A DNA stretch of 64,000 nt, from positions 1 through 64,000 of the forward strand of contig JAVYIG010006782.1 in assembly GCA_035222895.1 (NCBI GenBank), read 5' to 3'. The stretch's first letter is position 1. Each line of letters opens with the position of its first letter. A program made the translations under genes and the position numbers. This document shows, one piece after another, positions 63,001 through 64,000 of this stretch. The notes below the pieces were generated by a model. That model did not search any database and was not told where the DNA came from. It was given only the letters and a program-made list of their open reading frames with translations. The DNA is from Strongylocentrotus droebachiensis. Lineage: Eukaryota > Echinodermata > Echinoidea > Camarodonta > Strongylocentrotidae.

Positions 63001-63400
63001 GCGATACTAAACGTGAAGTGCCACTGCATCACTGCTCGTGGCTAGCGATCACTGATTGGAGTCACGTTCTTGTTGCAGTGGAGACAAGATATTCCTTTGA
63101 TTTTCTAATCTAATCATTTCATTCATAACAAATGTGTACATGATATGTCAATGTCATCAGATACTTGATTCATTGTTGATACCATTGTTGATCCCACGGT
63201 AAGTGTTTGGGATAGTTCTTTTTACATCTGACATTGTTGAACGACAGAGCCATCCCCAGTTCCGGAAGACTATCCCTATGAAGCCAATACAGTTTTCTCT
63301 GAGACCTCTACCACCTCGTTCGCTGTGGTGCTTCCAGAGAATTTATTTAGCCATGCCAACGGTGAACTTTTGACCTTCGCTGTCATCATCACAAGAGAAG
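24613..63400 (+). CDS. R3-type receptor tyrosine phosphatase-like gene, extracellular FN3 region (partial, 22 exons)
   Basis: This entry spans a multi-exon gene; the coding exons are listed separately. Joined, they give 5,262 nt (1,754 codons) with no stop and consistent splice phases, encoding 19 fibronectin type III domains and then the beginning of a membrane-proximal segment. FN3 repeats form the ectodomain of adhesion-type receptors. The segment at 63248-63400, with a Leu/Phe-rich stretch followed by HANGELLTFAVIITRE, resembles the membrane-proximal region of R3 receptor phosphatases (PTPRB, PTPRJ, PTPRO, PTPRQ), which bear FN3 arrays, one transmembrane helix and a single cytoplasmic phosphatase domain. 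No signal peptide, transmembrane helix or catalytic HCxxGxxR motif is inside the window, so the phosphatase assignment is inference. The alternative is another FN3-rich receptor. The gene is incomplete at both ends. Confidence 0.7.
25078..25647. mobile_element. 570-bp element with 12-bp target duplication
   Basis: Flanked by TATATTGTACTA at 25066-25077 and 25648-25659. Ends GTGCTGTAGTC and (reversed) GTGCTGTAACATC. CGTTTAACCG/CGGTTAAACG motifs near both ends. A LINE RT fragment lies in the middle. Confidence 0.65.
25369..25485 (+). mobile_element. LINE RT motif fragment
   Basis: Encodes THGVPQGSILGPLLFLIYIN followed by DLIHSSKND, the conserved RT block 4 of non-LTR elements, then a stop. It lies inside the 570-bp element at 25078-25647, so it was captured by or nested in that element. 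Confidence 0.65.
25676..26000 (+). mobile_element. LINE 3'-end fragment
   Basis: Frame 25676-25867 encodes SAELWNRLPLALNVKNCQTV and NLFKTSLKTHLFHMY, a LINE C-terminus. It is followed by a short 3' UTR with AGCGCTTAGAGAC and a TTTATTTATT tail. Same strand as the RT fragment just upstream, possibly from one element. Confidence 0.6.
26057..26323 (+). CDS. FN3 domain exon 2
   Basis: An 89-codon exon, phase 1-1, acceptor ttttgtag, donor gtaagt. It is an FN3 domain with Trp in VATWNHPEGEIDSF and a tyrosine corner in GTGYKFSVVSVSG. It carries the Cys pair typical of this gene: one Cys in VFCYEN and one in YEVSCESL. The layout 'W-x-x-P-x-G-x-[IV]' followed by this Cys spacing is shared with the tandem array downstream, so this exon is the likely diverged relative of the array exons. 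Confidence 0.87.
26324..27828. other. Intronic, no recognisable feature
   Basis: No FN3-like exon or repeat boundary identified. Confidence 0.5.
27829..28131. mobile_element. Possible MITE
   Basis: GGTTCACACGACGGTTTGTTAAC at the left and a partly matching inverted CTTGTGAAC end at the right, with repeated TTTAAGTTT/AAAGTTA motifs within. The inverted repeat is imperfect. Confidence 0.3.
28850..29234 (+). mobile_element. TTAA-flanked MITE, family B, copy 1
   Basis: TTAA-AGGGATCCGGTAACTTT ... GTAAACGATCCCT-TTAA. 385 bp. Internal landmarks are TTTAGCTCATGCTGCAATGA and ACTACAGTCTATTGGG. Confidence 0.75.
29490..29780 (-). mobile_element. Possible LINE 3' UTR
   Basis: Starts with a (GATTT)n run; on the minus strand this is an AATAAATC(AAATC)n tail, as in some LINE 3' ends, followed inward by AT-rich non-coding sequence. 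No coding part is recognisable, so this is tentative. Confidence 0.3.
30000..30900 (+). pseudogene. Ghost array unit without its FN3 exon
   Basis: Sequence from about 30120 to 30370 (AGAGAACATCATTTCACTTT, a TAATAATGATAA stretch, ATGTAAATGACCTTTGAAAT) aligns with the intron upstream of the array exons. Sequence near 30790 (GTGCATATAACAG...ATATTGACAAAAAGAG) aligns with the intron downstream of them. The exon and its acceptor are missing; the TTAA-flanked MITE at 30375-30760 occupies the gap. I read this as a ninth, decayed unit. Confidence 0.55.
30375..30760 (+). mobile_element. TTAA-flanked MITE, family B, copy 2 (decayed ends)
   Basis: Same internal sequence as the copy at 28850 (TTTAGCTCATGCTGCAAT, ACACTACAGTCTATTGGG). 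The left end reads TTAACGGTATTGG and the right end is degenerate. It lies exactly where the FN3 exon of a decayed array unit would be. Confidence 0.65.
30967..31389. mobile_element. CTGCCAAC-type element 3
   Basis: Ends CAGAACCGCCAACC and GGTTGGCAGCTCTG; 6-bp flanks TATAAC / TATACC. Nearly the same as the element at 43649 in sequence and in flanking sequence, so both derive from one insertion duplicated with the array. Confidence 0.75.
32043..32303 (+). CDS. FN3 array exon, unit 1
   Basis: An 87-codon FN3 exon (phase 1-1; acceptor tttattacag, donor gtgagt). It begins PNPVVLIEGDSTVDS. Trp is in SATWMKPDGEV, Cys residues in VQCSSG and SASCTDL, and the tyrosine corner in GEEYTMNVTSVS. It is the first of eight nearly identical exons. 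The residues IEGD (versus TESD in most copies) are shared only with unit 6, an exchange pattern expected from unequal crossing-over or gene conversion. Its 5' intron flank is homologous to that of unit 8. Confidence 0.9.
33011..33271 (+). CDS. FN3 array exon, unit 2
   Basis: An 87-codon FN3 exon, phase 1-1, 968 bp after unit 1 and almost identical to it. It reads IESD where unit 1 has IEGD, and it has a few silent changes, such as gttcag for gtccag. The downstream intron is interrupted by a 3.2-kb RTE-like retrotransposon in the opposite orientation, which accounts for the 4.2-kb distance to unit 3. Confidence 0.9.
33495..36714 (-). mobile_element. RTE-like non-LTR retrotransposon, degenerate
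   Basis: A 3,220-bp insertion on the minus strand in the intron after array unit 2, flanked by a perfect 10-bp target duplication ACCTGTTATT (33485-33494 and 36715-36724). Reading down from 36341: an AP-endonuclease domain (TWNVRT, SETRWTG, GDMNAK, SDHIPV), then reverse transcriptase (GFRQGCVMSPDLFN, RYADD) and a C-terminal part to 33507. Size, single ORF and a 3' end in a (GAA)n simple repeat fit the RTE clade. The ORF is broken by an in-frame TGA near 35974 and TAA near 34143, plus frameshifts near 35390 and between 35194 and 35006. Not active. Confidence 0.85.
37190..37450 (+). CDS. FN3 array exon, unit 3
   Basis: An 87-codon FN3 exon, phase 1-1, carrying the majority TESD variant. Same acceptor and donor as the other units. 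The upstream intron lacks a short attatta stretch before the branch/acceptor region; units 4 and 7 lack it too, which groups these copies. Confidence 0.9.
38163..38423 (+). CDS. FN3 array exon, unit 4
   Basis: An 87-codon FN3 exon, phase 1-1, 973 bp after unit 3. The protein is identical to units 3, 5 and 7. It shares the silent tacacaatg spelling with units 5 and 7, against tacacgatg in units 1, 2, 3, 6 and 8, which marks a subgroup of most recently related copies. Confidence 0.9.
39149..39409 (+). CDS. FN3 array exon, unit 5
   Basis: An 87-codon FN3 exon, phase 1-1, 986 bp after unit 4. The domain is identical to unit 4 at the protein level. The extra intron length comes mainly from attatta before the acceptor and an acatgta insertion near 39030. 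Confidence 0.9.
40131..40391 (+). CDS. FN3 array exon, unit 6
   Basis: An 87-codon FN3 exon, phase 1-1, 982 bp after unit 5. It carries the IEGD variant of unit 1 but sits next to TESD copies, a mosaic arrangement suggesting exchange between units. The following intron contains MITE E1 (40843-41969), which stretches the spacing to unit 7 to 2.1 kb. Confidence 0.9.
40843..41969. mobile_element. GCCTCCG MITE E1 with ~150-bp internal tandem repeats
   Basis: Begins with the palindrome ATGCCTCCGCTACAAAGTAG..CCGGAGGCAT, then (TCCG)n. It continues with six copies of a ~150-bp unit (GATCGCGTTATCTCAAGAAC ... GGGCTCATTATGT) and ends GGCGGAGGCATCATTTTTGA..CTGCGCGCAG..CATCTAG. Inserted in the microsatellite of the intron after array unit 6; the other units show the empty site. 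Confidence 0.85.
41042..41799. promoter_or_regulatory. Six perfect DR1 nuclear-receptor motifs (in E1)
   Basis: AGGTCAAAGGTCA, the consensus direct repeat with 1-bp spacing recognised by RXR/HNF4/PPAR-type receptors, occurs at 41042, 41193, 41344, 41495, 41639 and 41787, once per internal tandem unit. The sequence match is exact; binding is not shown. Confidence 0.5.
42233..42493 (+). CDS. FN3 array exon, unit 7
   Basis: An 87-codon FN3 exon, phase 1-1, TESD variant with the tacacaatg spelling. The next intron is 2.9 kb because it holds a 778-bp insertion, a poly-G block, a CTGCCAAC-type element and a second inserted element. Confidence 0.9.
43074..43156 (+). tRNA. tRNA-like pseudogene (Leu/Ser type)
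   Basis: TGGCCGAGAGGTCTGAAGCGC (D-arm/A-box region), TTCAGAT in the anticodon-loop position, a long variable arm CTCTTG..CAAGAG and GAGTTCGAATCCC (B box). The layout is that of a class II tRNA with possible anticodon CAG, but acceptor, anticodon and T stems do not pair, so it is probably a tRNA-derived relic that may keep an internal Pol III promoter. T runs follow within about 30 bp. Confidence 0.45.
43214..43378. repeat. 165-bp imperfect palindrome
   Basis: Arms of about 80 bp, centred on CCCCTCGGCAAGCCTCGGGG. Both arms, read inward, start AGTATTAATGACTGCTTT and contain GAGAAATAGTTGTTTT, ACGCTC and GGGAAGGTTA. Capable of forming a long hairpin or cruciform. Confidence 0.85.
43385..43625. 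repeat. Array-flank repeat with poly-G block, copy 1
   Basis: Begins CAGGCCTGATAATTACCTGA, then TTTCCC-rich sequence, a G tract at about 43520-43552, and CTCTCAAGGGGGGCATGG. Recurs after unit 8 at 45762-46000; the end part also occurs at 30865-30960. Confidence 0.8.
43649..44082. mobile_element. CTGCCAAC-type element 4 (duplicate of element 3)
   Basis: Starts CAGACCCACAGACCCGCCAA (a short duplication in the left end), ends GGTTGGCAGCTCTG, flanks TATAAC / TATACC as for element 3. Located upstream of array unit 8. Confidence 0.75.
44285..44931. mobile_element. Second inserted element upstream of unit 8
   Basis: Interrupts a sequence that is continuous at 31571-31610 (GTATATTGAATACCGTATCG..CCGGCAAATACTG). 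Short inverted ends TAAAGGCCGCAG and (reversed) ATAAGGCCGCAG. The middle part (GACATGAAGACGAGAATAAA, AGATCTA, AAGTAAAAGAAGGG) is related to the 778-bp insertion. Confidence 0.6.
45384..45647 (+). CDS. FN3 array exon, unit 8 (extra codon)
   Basis: An 88-codon FN3 exon, phase 1-1, the last of the near-identical set. It has a 3-nt insertion in the loop after the second Cys (DLLTAGEEY instead of DLTAGEEY), which keeps the frame. The acceptor region reads aaatgtattacag rather than aaatttattacag. Downstream the intron carries the uninterrupted form of the site that is split by a 778-bp insertion after unit 7. Confidence 0.9.
45762..46000. repeat. Array-flank repeat with poly-G block, copy 2
   Basis: The same sequence as 43385-43625, including CAGGCCTGATAATTACCTGA and a G tract at 45901-45922, directly after array unit 8. 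Marks the right border of the duplicated block. Confidence 0.8.
46001..46578. other. Intronic, no recognisable feature
   Basis: Unique-looking AT-rich sequence between the array border and the next exon. Confidence 0.5.
46579..46848 (+). CDS. FN3 domain exon after the array
   Basis: A 90-codon FN3 exon, phase 1-1, acceptor catgtag, donor gtgagt. Begins PAGVDLTKGS; Trp in SANWVQPEGAVESF; Cys in SISCILGD and MASCVNL. It is clearly related to the array exons but diverged. Its closest partner by eye is the exon at 55089 (both GVDL near the start and the ATIEDTSQ/STIKDTDQ pattern), a sign of an older duplication. Confidence 0.88.
46860..47100. repeat. ATT/ACT microsatellite in intron
   Basis: Starts 12 bp after the donor of the exon ending at 46848. 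Includes a pure (CTA)n run at about 46955-46990 and flanking ATAATGATG repeats. Confidence 0.85.
47150..47330 (-). promoter_or_regulatory. Repeat with histone-type stem-loops, copy 1
   Basis: Minus strand: hairpins AGTTCTCCTTAGAACT (47296-47311) and AGTCCTTGTCAGGACT (47233-47248), the latter preceded by CACCAAC and followed by ACACACACTCAAGAAAAAAA. A more decayed copy of the module at 57850-58030. No histone coding sequence is nearby. Confidence 0.4.
47849..48121 (+). CDS. FN3 domain exon
   Basis: A 91-codon FN3 exon, phase 1-1, acceptor gacatgcag, donor gtaagt. Trp in SAMWPYPGGSVDVF, Cys in EVDCSNGTE and LVSCDGV, tyrosine corner in GDNYSMVVTSLSN. Several N-x-[ST] sequons suggest glycosylation. 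Related to the next exon (shared PGG, CSNGT and GDNY), so the two probably arose by duplication. Confidence 0.88.
48122..48803. other. Intronic, no recognisable feature
   Basis: Ordinary AT-rich intron. Confidence 0.5.
48804..49061 (+). CDS. FN3 domain exon
   Basis: An 86-codon FN3 exon, phase 1-1, acceptor ccacctccag, donor gtaagt. Trp in TATWDIPGGIVDEF; Cys in EVECSNGT and FASCEDV; tyrosine corner in GDNYTMTVTSLSN. The final third of this exon, with its donor and start of intron, is repeated three more times in the following 1.4 kb as truncated copies. Confidence 0.88.
49003..50520 (+). pseudogene. Truncated tandem copies of an FN3 exon 3' end
   Basis: The tail of the exon ending at 49061 (reading TSLSNTQRNSATIVLTA) plus its donor and about 150 bp of intron recur at 49218-49278, 49473-49536 and 50438-50498. 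The first copy keeps an open frame and a perfect gtaagt donor. The second has a stop-bearing tail and a lost donor. In the third an acatgta insertion breaks the donor. None has the 5' two-thirds of the domain or an acceptor, so they are pseudo-exons. A roughly 600-bp unrelated insertion (about 49690-50285) splits the series. Confidence 0.75.
49951..50285. mobile_element. CTGCCAAC-type element 5 (right end unclear)
   Basis: Starts CAGAGGTGCCAACCAGTACG followed by a run of CGTATTTAGTACGAT motifs and a poly-T block. No matching right end is found; a GGCCAACCGGCC near 50255 may be its remnant. It interrupts the truncated exon-tail repeat. Confidence 0.45.
50585..50880. mobile_element. Mariner-like MITE remnant with local duplication
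   Basis: Starts ACAACTAAATTGTTCATACC as in the copy at 63528. The segment GGACTGGTTGAATTAGGGTC ... AATTTTTCAA is present twice in tandem (about 50652 and 50760). Confidence 0.5.
51091..52047. mobile_element. GCCTCCG MITE E2
   Basis: Second copy of E1: starts ATGCCTCCGTTACGAAGTAG, (TCCG/TACG)n, internal ~150-bp repeats, and the terminal palindrome TTCGACTGCGCGCAGTCGAA near 52018-52037. In the intron before the exon at 53121. Apparent ORFs here are repeat artefacts. Confidence 0.85.
51291..51747. promoter_or_regulatory. Six perfect DR1 motifs (in E2)
   Basis: AGGTCAAAGGTCA at 51291, 51298, 51442, 51449, 51592 and 51735. The first two pairs overlap, giving three half-sites in a row. A seventh site near 51865 has one mismatch. 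Confidence 0.5.
52048..53120. other. Intronic; SINE fragment only
   Basis: Apart from the SINE piece at 52315-52400 nothing is recognisable. Confidence 0.5.
52315..52400 (+). mobile_element. SINE 3' fragment
   Basis: AAAGCCAGGGTAATGATTGT, AGTCTGACAGATATGATTGC and AAGAACCTACTATTGTTATT match the end of the SINE at 12120-12265. Confidence 0.5.
53121..53393 (+). CDS. FN3 domain exon
   Basis: A 91-codon FN3 exon, phase 1-1, acceptor atctgtgcag, donor gtaagt. Begins PEAVVELSEA; Trp in AVTWTKPNGIVEYY; Cys in EVTCSDNG and TASCTGL; tyrosine corner in GDDYSISVTAVSN. Cys-pair subtype like the array exons. Confidence 0.88.
53815..53900 (-). mobile_element. SINE 3' fragment, reverse orientation
   Basis: A long AAT repeat followed by ACTCAGTTCTTTTATAGCAC and GCGCTTTAAATAG, similar to the beginning of the reverse copy at 4655. 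Confidence 0.45.
54136..54411 (+). CDS. FN3 domain exon
   Basis: A 92-codon FN3 exon, phase 1-1, acceptor cttaaatag, donor gtgagt. Begins PAAVVLSPGES; Trp in SATWTMPIGVVDTF; Cys in NITCSDGT and TAYCVGL; tyrosine corner in GEQYILSVVAISK. Slightly longer before the second Cys than its neighbours. Confidence 0.88.
54641..55026 (-). mobile_element. TTAA-flanked MITE, family B, copy 3
   Basis: Reverse orientation copy, ending CCCAATCCCT-TTAA at 55026, 60 bp before an FN3 exon acceptor. Contains CAATAGACTGTAGTGTT and GCGGCATGAGCTAAATCC. Confidence 0.7.
55089..55373 (+). CDS. FN3 domain exon
   Basis: A 95-codon FN3 exon, phase 1-1, acceptor acatgtag, donor gtttgt (weaker than consensus). Begins PLGVDLKEGP; Trp in SASWMRQNDTVESY; Cys in SIKCSHDG and EAACVNL. 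A Ser/Asn-rich loop near the end gives the extra length. Last domain with the Cys pair. Confidence 0.85.
55394..55564. mobile_element. Small MITE
   Basis: Inverted ends CAGGGCCCCTTCTTATAAAG and (reversed) CAGGGCCTCGTCTTATAAAG, then AGTTG. 171 bp, in the intron after the exon ending at 55373. Confidence 0.75.
55775..56074 (+). CDS. FN3 domain exon (different subtype)
   Basis: A 100-codon FN3 exon, phase 1-1, acceptor ttgtttgcag, donor gtaatt. Begins PESVESFDVTEP; Trp in VDVQWNLMQ; tyrosine corner in GRSYNFTVVSVSG. It lacks the conserved C-strand/E-strand Cys pair; two Cys instead lie close together (MQCSECVYN). From here on the domains look like conventional receptor-phosphatase FN3 repeats. 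Confidence 0.87.
56150..56420 (+). mobile_element. LINE 3'-end fragment
   Basis: Plus-strand translation with stops gives LRWMGHVL, REDDEHVERLCDLEVDFL, GKGRPKISWRDMVK, the C-terminal tail common to RTE-like/CR1-like elements. It ends in an ATGATG-rich tail at about 56420. Inside an intron of the receptor gene. Confidence 0.6.
56830..57025. repeat. Degenerate telomere-like TTAGG(G) tract
   Basis: GGGGTTAGGATTAGGGTTAGG and many further GGTTTAGG/GGTTAGG motifs with two TGTTGGGTCGAGGGTT copies, ending about 70 bp before an FN3 exon. Looks like an eroded interstitial telomeric repeat. Confidence 0.5.
57096..57359 (+). CDS. FN3 domain exon
   Basis: An 88-codon FN3 exon, phase 1-1, acceptor ttccaaacag, donor gtgagt. 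Begins PATPSELSIVPGQREL; Trp in NLVWAYAGDADNF; tyrosine corner in GTTYLVAVVTVSG, ending RSEPKTQTARTETD. No Cys. The start and end follow the standard FN3 pattern seen in PTPRB/PTPRQ-type repeats. Confidence 0.87.
57360..57849. other. Intronic, no recognisable feature
   Basis: Unique-looking sequence before the stem-loop repeat. Confidence 0.5.
57850..58030 (-). promoter_or_regulatory. Repeat with histone-type stem-loops and HDE-like motif, copy 2
   Basis: On the minus strand in order: AGTTCTCCTTAGAACT (58014-57999) followed by TAAGAAAGA; AGTCTTTTTCAAGACT (57975-57960); AATCCTTTTCAGGACT (57951-57936), then 9 nt, then CAAGAAAGA (57926-57918); and AGTCCTTTTCAGGACT (57905-57890). A 6-bp stem with a TTTC loop, preceded by CCAAC and followed by CAAGAAAGA, is the organisation of replication-dependent histone mRNA 3' ends in sea urchins. 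No histone ORF precedes it. Confidence 0.45.
58111..58241 (+). CDS. FN3 domain, part 1 of 3
   Basis: A 131-nt exon, acceptor aaatttttag, entering in phase 1 and leaving in phase 0, donor gtaagt. Encodes PSPVRNPEAEVVDKN and ends in SYVGSRD, i.e. strands A to C of an FN3 domain. The aromatic B-strand residue is a Tyr (LTYESP) instead of Trp. Splitting of the last FN3 repeat over several exons is seen in receptor phosphatases. Confidence 0.83.
58375..58450. repeat. GTA/GTG microsatellite
   Basis: (GTA)n followed by GGTGGTGGT in the intron between parts 1 and 2 of the last FN3 domain. Confidence 0.8.
58715..58807 (+). CDS. FN3 domain, part 2 of 3
   Basis: A 93-nt exon, phase 0-0, acceptor caacctgcag, donor gtgagt. 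Encodes 31 residues from GNTDHEF to FSYIFT, strands C' to F of the domain, with the tyrosine corner in LRAGFSYIF. It joins in frame with the exons on both sides, which supports the call despite the short length. Confidence 0.8.
58891..59174. mobile_element. MITE with ~50-bp inverted ends
   Basis: Left GGGGGGTGTTTCACAAAGAC..TTAG; right, reversed, CAGGGGGTGTTTCACAAAGA. Both arms contain TTTAAGTTGGACTTAACTAT. 284 bp, between parts 2 and 3 of the last FN3 domain. Confidence 0.8.
59515..59895 (+). mobile_element. LINE RT fragment
   Basis: The plus strand encodes pieces with MEWFKSY, YHVYADDIQKYTSFKPNQSK and LEKISITSITLAGHEI. YADD is the RT catalytic motif. Frameshifts and a stop make it dead. It sits in the intron between parts 2 and 3 of the last FN3 domain. 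Confidence 0.6.
60004..60400. mobile_element. CTGCCAAC-type element 6
   Basis: Ends CAGACCTGCCAACC and GGTTGGCAGGTCTG with perfect 6-bp duplication CATACA (59998-60003 and 60401-60406). Next to the left end is AGTACGATTTAGTTGTATTT, as in the element starting at 49951. Confidence 0.8.
60461..60533 (+). CDS. FN3 domain, part 3 of 3
   Basis: A 73-nt exon, phase 0 to phase 1, acceptor tatctctatcag, donor gtacgt. Encodes IIAENDGELLSEPVSTAP and then VETPQE, the G strand of the FN3 domain plus a linker. AENDGxLLSEP is the usual end of an FN3 repeat in receptor phosphatases. Confidence 0.82.
60622..61130. mobile_element. TTAA-flanked MITE, family A, copy 2
   Basis: A 509-bp element in the intron before the membrane-proximal exon, ends TTAAAGGTAATACAAAGTTT and its complement. 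Very similar to the copy at 16098, so the family moved recently. Confidence 0.85.
61131..62109. other. Intronic, no recognisable feature
   Basis: Short ORFs on both strands without recognisable content. Confidence 0.5.
62110..63000. repeat. Minisatellite, ~115 bp unit
   Basis: About seven to eight tandem copies with GAGATGCCTCTTTT, AATCTAGAACTGCAGGTA, GTAGAAACAGTTCTGCAAAC and GAGTGGTCACATGTAGAAT, in the intron before the membrane-proximal exon. Confidence 0.85.
63248..63400 (+). CDS. Membrane-proximal ectodomain exon (R3 phosphatase-like)
   Basis: A 153-nt exon, phase 1-1, acceptor gaacgacag, donor gtgagt. It encodes PSPVPEDYPYEANTVFSE, a Thr/Ser stretch, FAVVLPENLFSHANGE and LLTFAVIITRE. 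The pattern 'aliphatic-LP-x-x-LFSxANGxxxxFAVI' matches my recollection of the region before the membrane in PTPRB/PTPRJ-type receptors, and is the main reason for the family call. The next exons, which would show a transmembrane helix, are outside the window. Confidence 0.78.
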
Positions 63401-63527
63401 GTGAGTTTAATAGGGATGGGTCATGAGACATGTTCCAACAACATCTTCCTCAACAAACCAAATTCCTAACTTCTAATTACAATCATATTATCCAGTTCAA
63501 GCCTGTGCCAAATACTATATATGTACA

Positions 63528-63745
63528 GTTAACAACCAAAATTATTCATACCCTTTAATACCAAGTTTTTTTGTTTTTTTTTAAAGATGTGAAAATTTGT
63601 TTTGTCCAAATTTATGTTTCTCAAGAAAGTGACATCTAAAAGTATTCAACAAAGGCCTTAATTCAACCAGTCCACCTTTCATTCTTGAGTTACTAAACAA
63701 AAAGAATACACCCAATTTACAAGGGGTATGAATAATTAAGTCATT
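63528..63745. mobile_element. Tc1/mariner-like MITE
   Basis: Inverted ends ACCAAAATTATTCATACCCT and (reversed) TTAATTATTCATACCCCTTG. Interior contains TTTCTCAAGAAAG and CAACCAGTCCACCTTTCATT. Related sequence at 4250-4470, 13850-14060 and 50585-50880. The mariner assignment rests on the end type only. Confidence 0.5.
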
Positions 63746-64000
63746 ACCTGTACATGTATATAGCCCTTGTTCTGCTTTGGGTCGTTGCAAAACCAACCTA
63801 GTGAAGTGGTGGCACCATATGCAACATTTCATAGCCTGCCCACATCTATCAGCGCTGTAGAAGAAACAATTATTAGTATTATTAAATGTATTATGTAATT
63901 TCTGTATCTCACAATTCACTGATCTGTAAATATGTGTCAGGGCCATTGTTATAGGATACTTTTCTTTTTACCCCAACGGTATCGCTGTGCATCTCATTCA

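Overview
This is a eukaryotic, intron-rich, AT-rich and heavily transposon-loaded genomic window, most likely from an echinoderm (a sea urchin fits best). The reasons are one very long, small-exon gene for a fibronectin-III (FN3) cell-surface receptor, dense MITE/SINE/LINE litter of the kind common in marine deuterostomes, the motif TACATGTACATGTA scattered everywhere, and a sea-urchin-like histone 3' processing motif (CAAGAAAGA) inside a repeat. The species call is inference; no marker gene settles it.

There is one convincing host gene, on the + strand from about 24.6 kb to the right edge. I can place 22 coding exons (5,262 nt, 1,754 codons, open throughout). They encode 19 FN3 domains followed by the start of a membrane-proximal segment that looks like the one in R3-type receptor tyrosine phosphatases (PTPRB/PTPRJ/PTPRQ/PTPRO group). 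Almost every FN3 domain is one exon bounded by phase-1 introns, so whole exons can be duplicated in frame. The signal-peptide exon is not recognised in the window, and the transmembrane and phosphatase exons must lie beyond 64 kb, so the family assignment is provisional.

The most striking part is 31.4-45.8 kb. A unit of about 0.97 kb, made of one FN3 exon plus its intron, is present eight times with almost identical exons (a few residue substitutions and one 3-nt insertion). The introns have since received different insertions: a 3.2-kb RTE-like LINE in unit 2, a 1.1-kb MITE in unit 6, and a 778-bp element in unit 7 whose empty site survives after unit 8. A ninth, exon-less ghost unit sits at 30.0-30.9 kb. 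Three diverged but related exons follow (46.6-49.1 kb). The last of these has three truncated copies of its 3' end downstream. Fifteen of the 19 FN3 domains share a Cys pair unusual for this fold.

The left 24 kb holds no gene I can support. It is made of LINE remnants, several MITE families (TTAA-flanked families; a family with CTGCCAAC termini and 6-bp target duplications), minisatellites, and a 3.7-kb element with dense GCAAGCTTGC arrays near both ends. Introns on the right carry more of the same, including two elements with arrays of perfect DR1 nuclear-receptor half-site pairs and two copies of a repeat carrying histone-type stem-loops.
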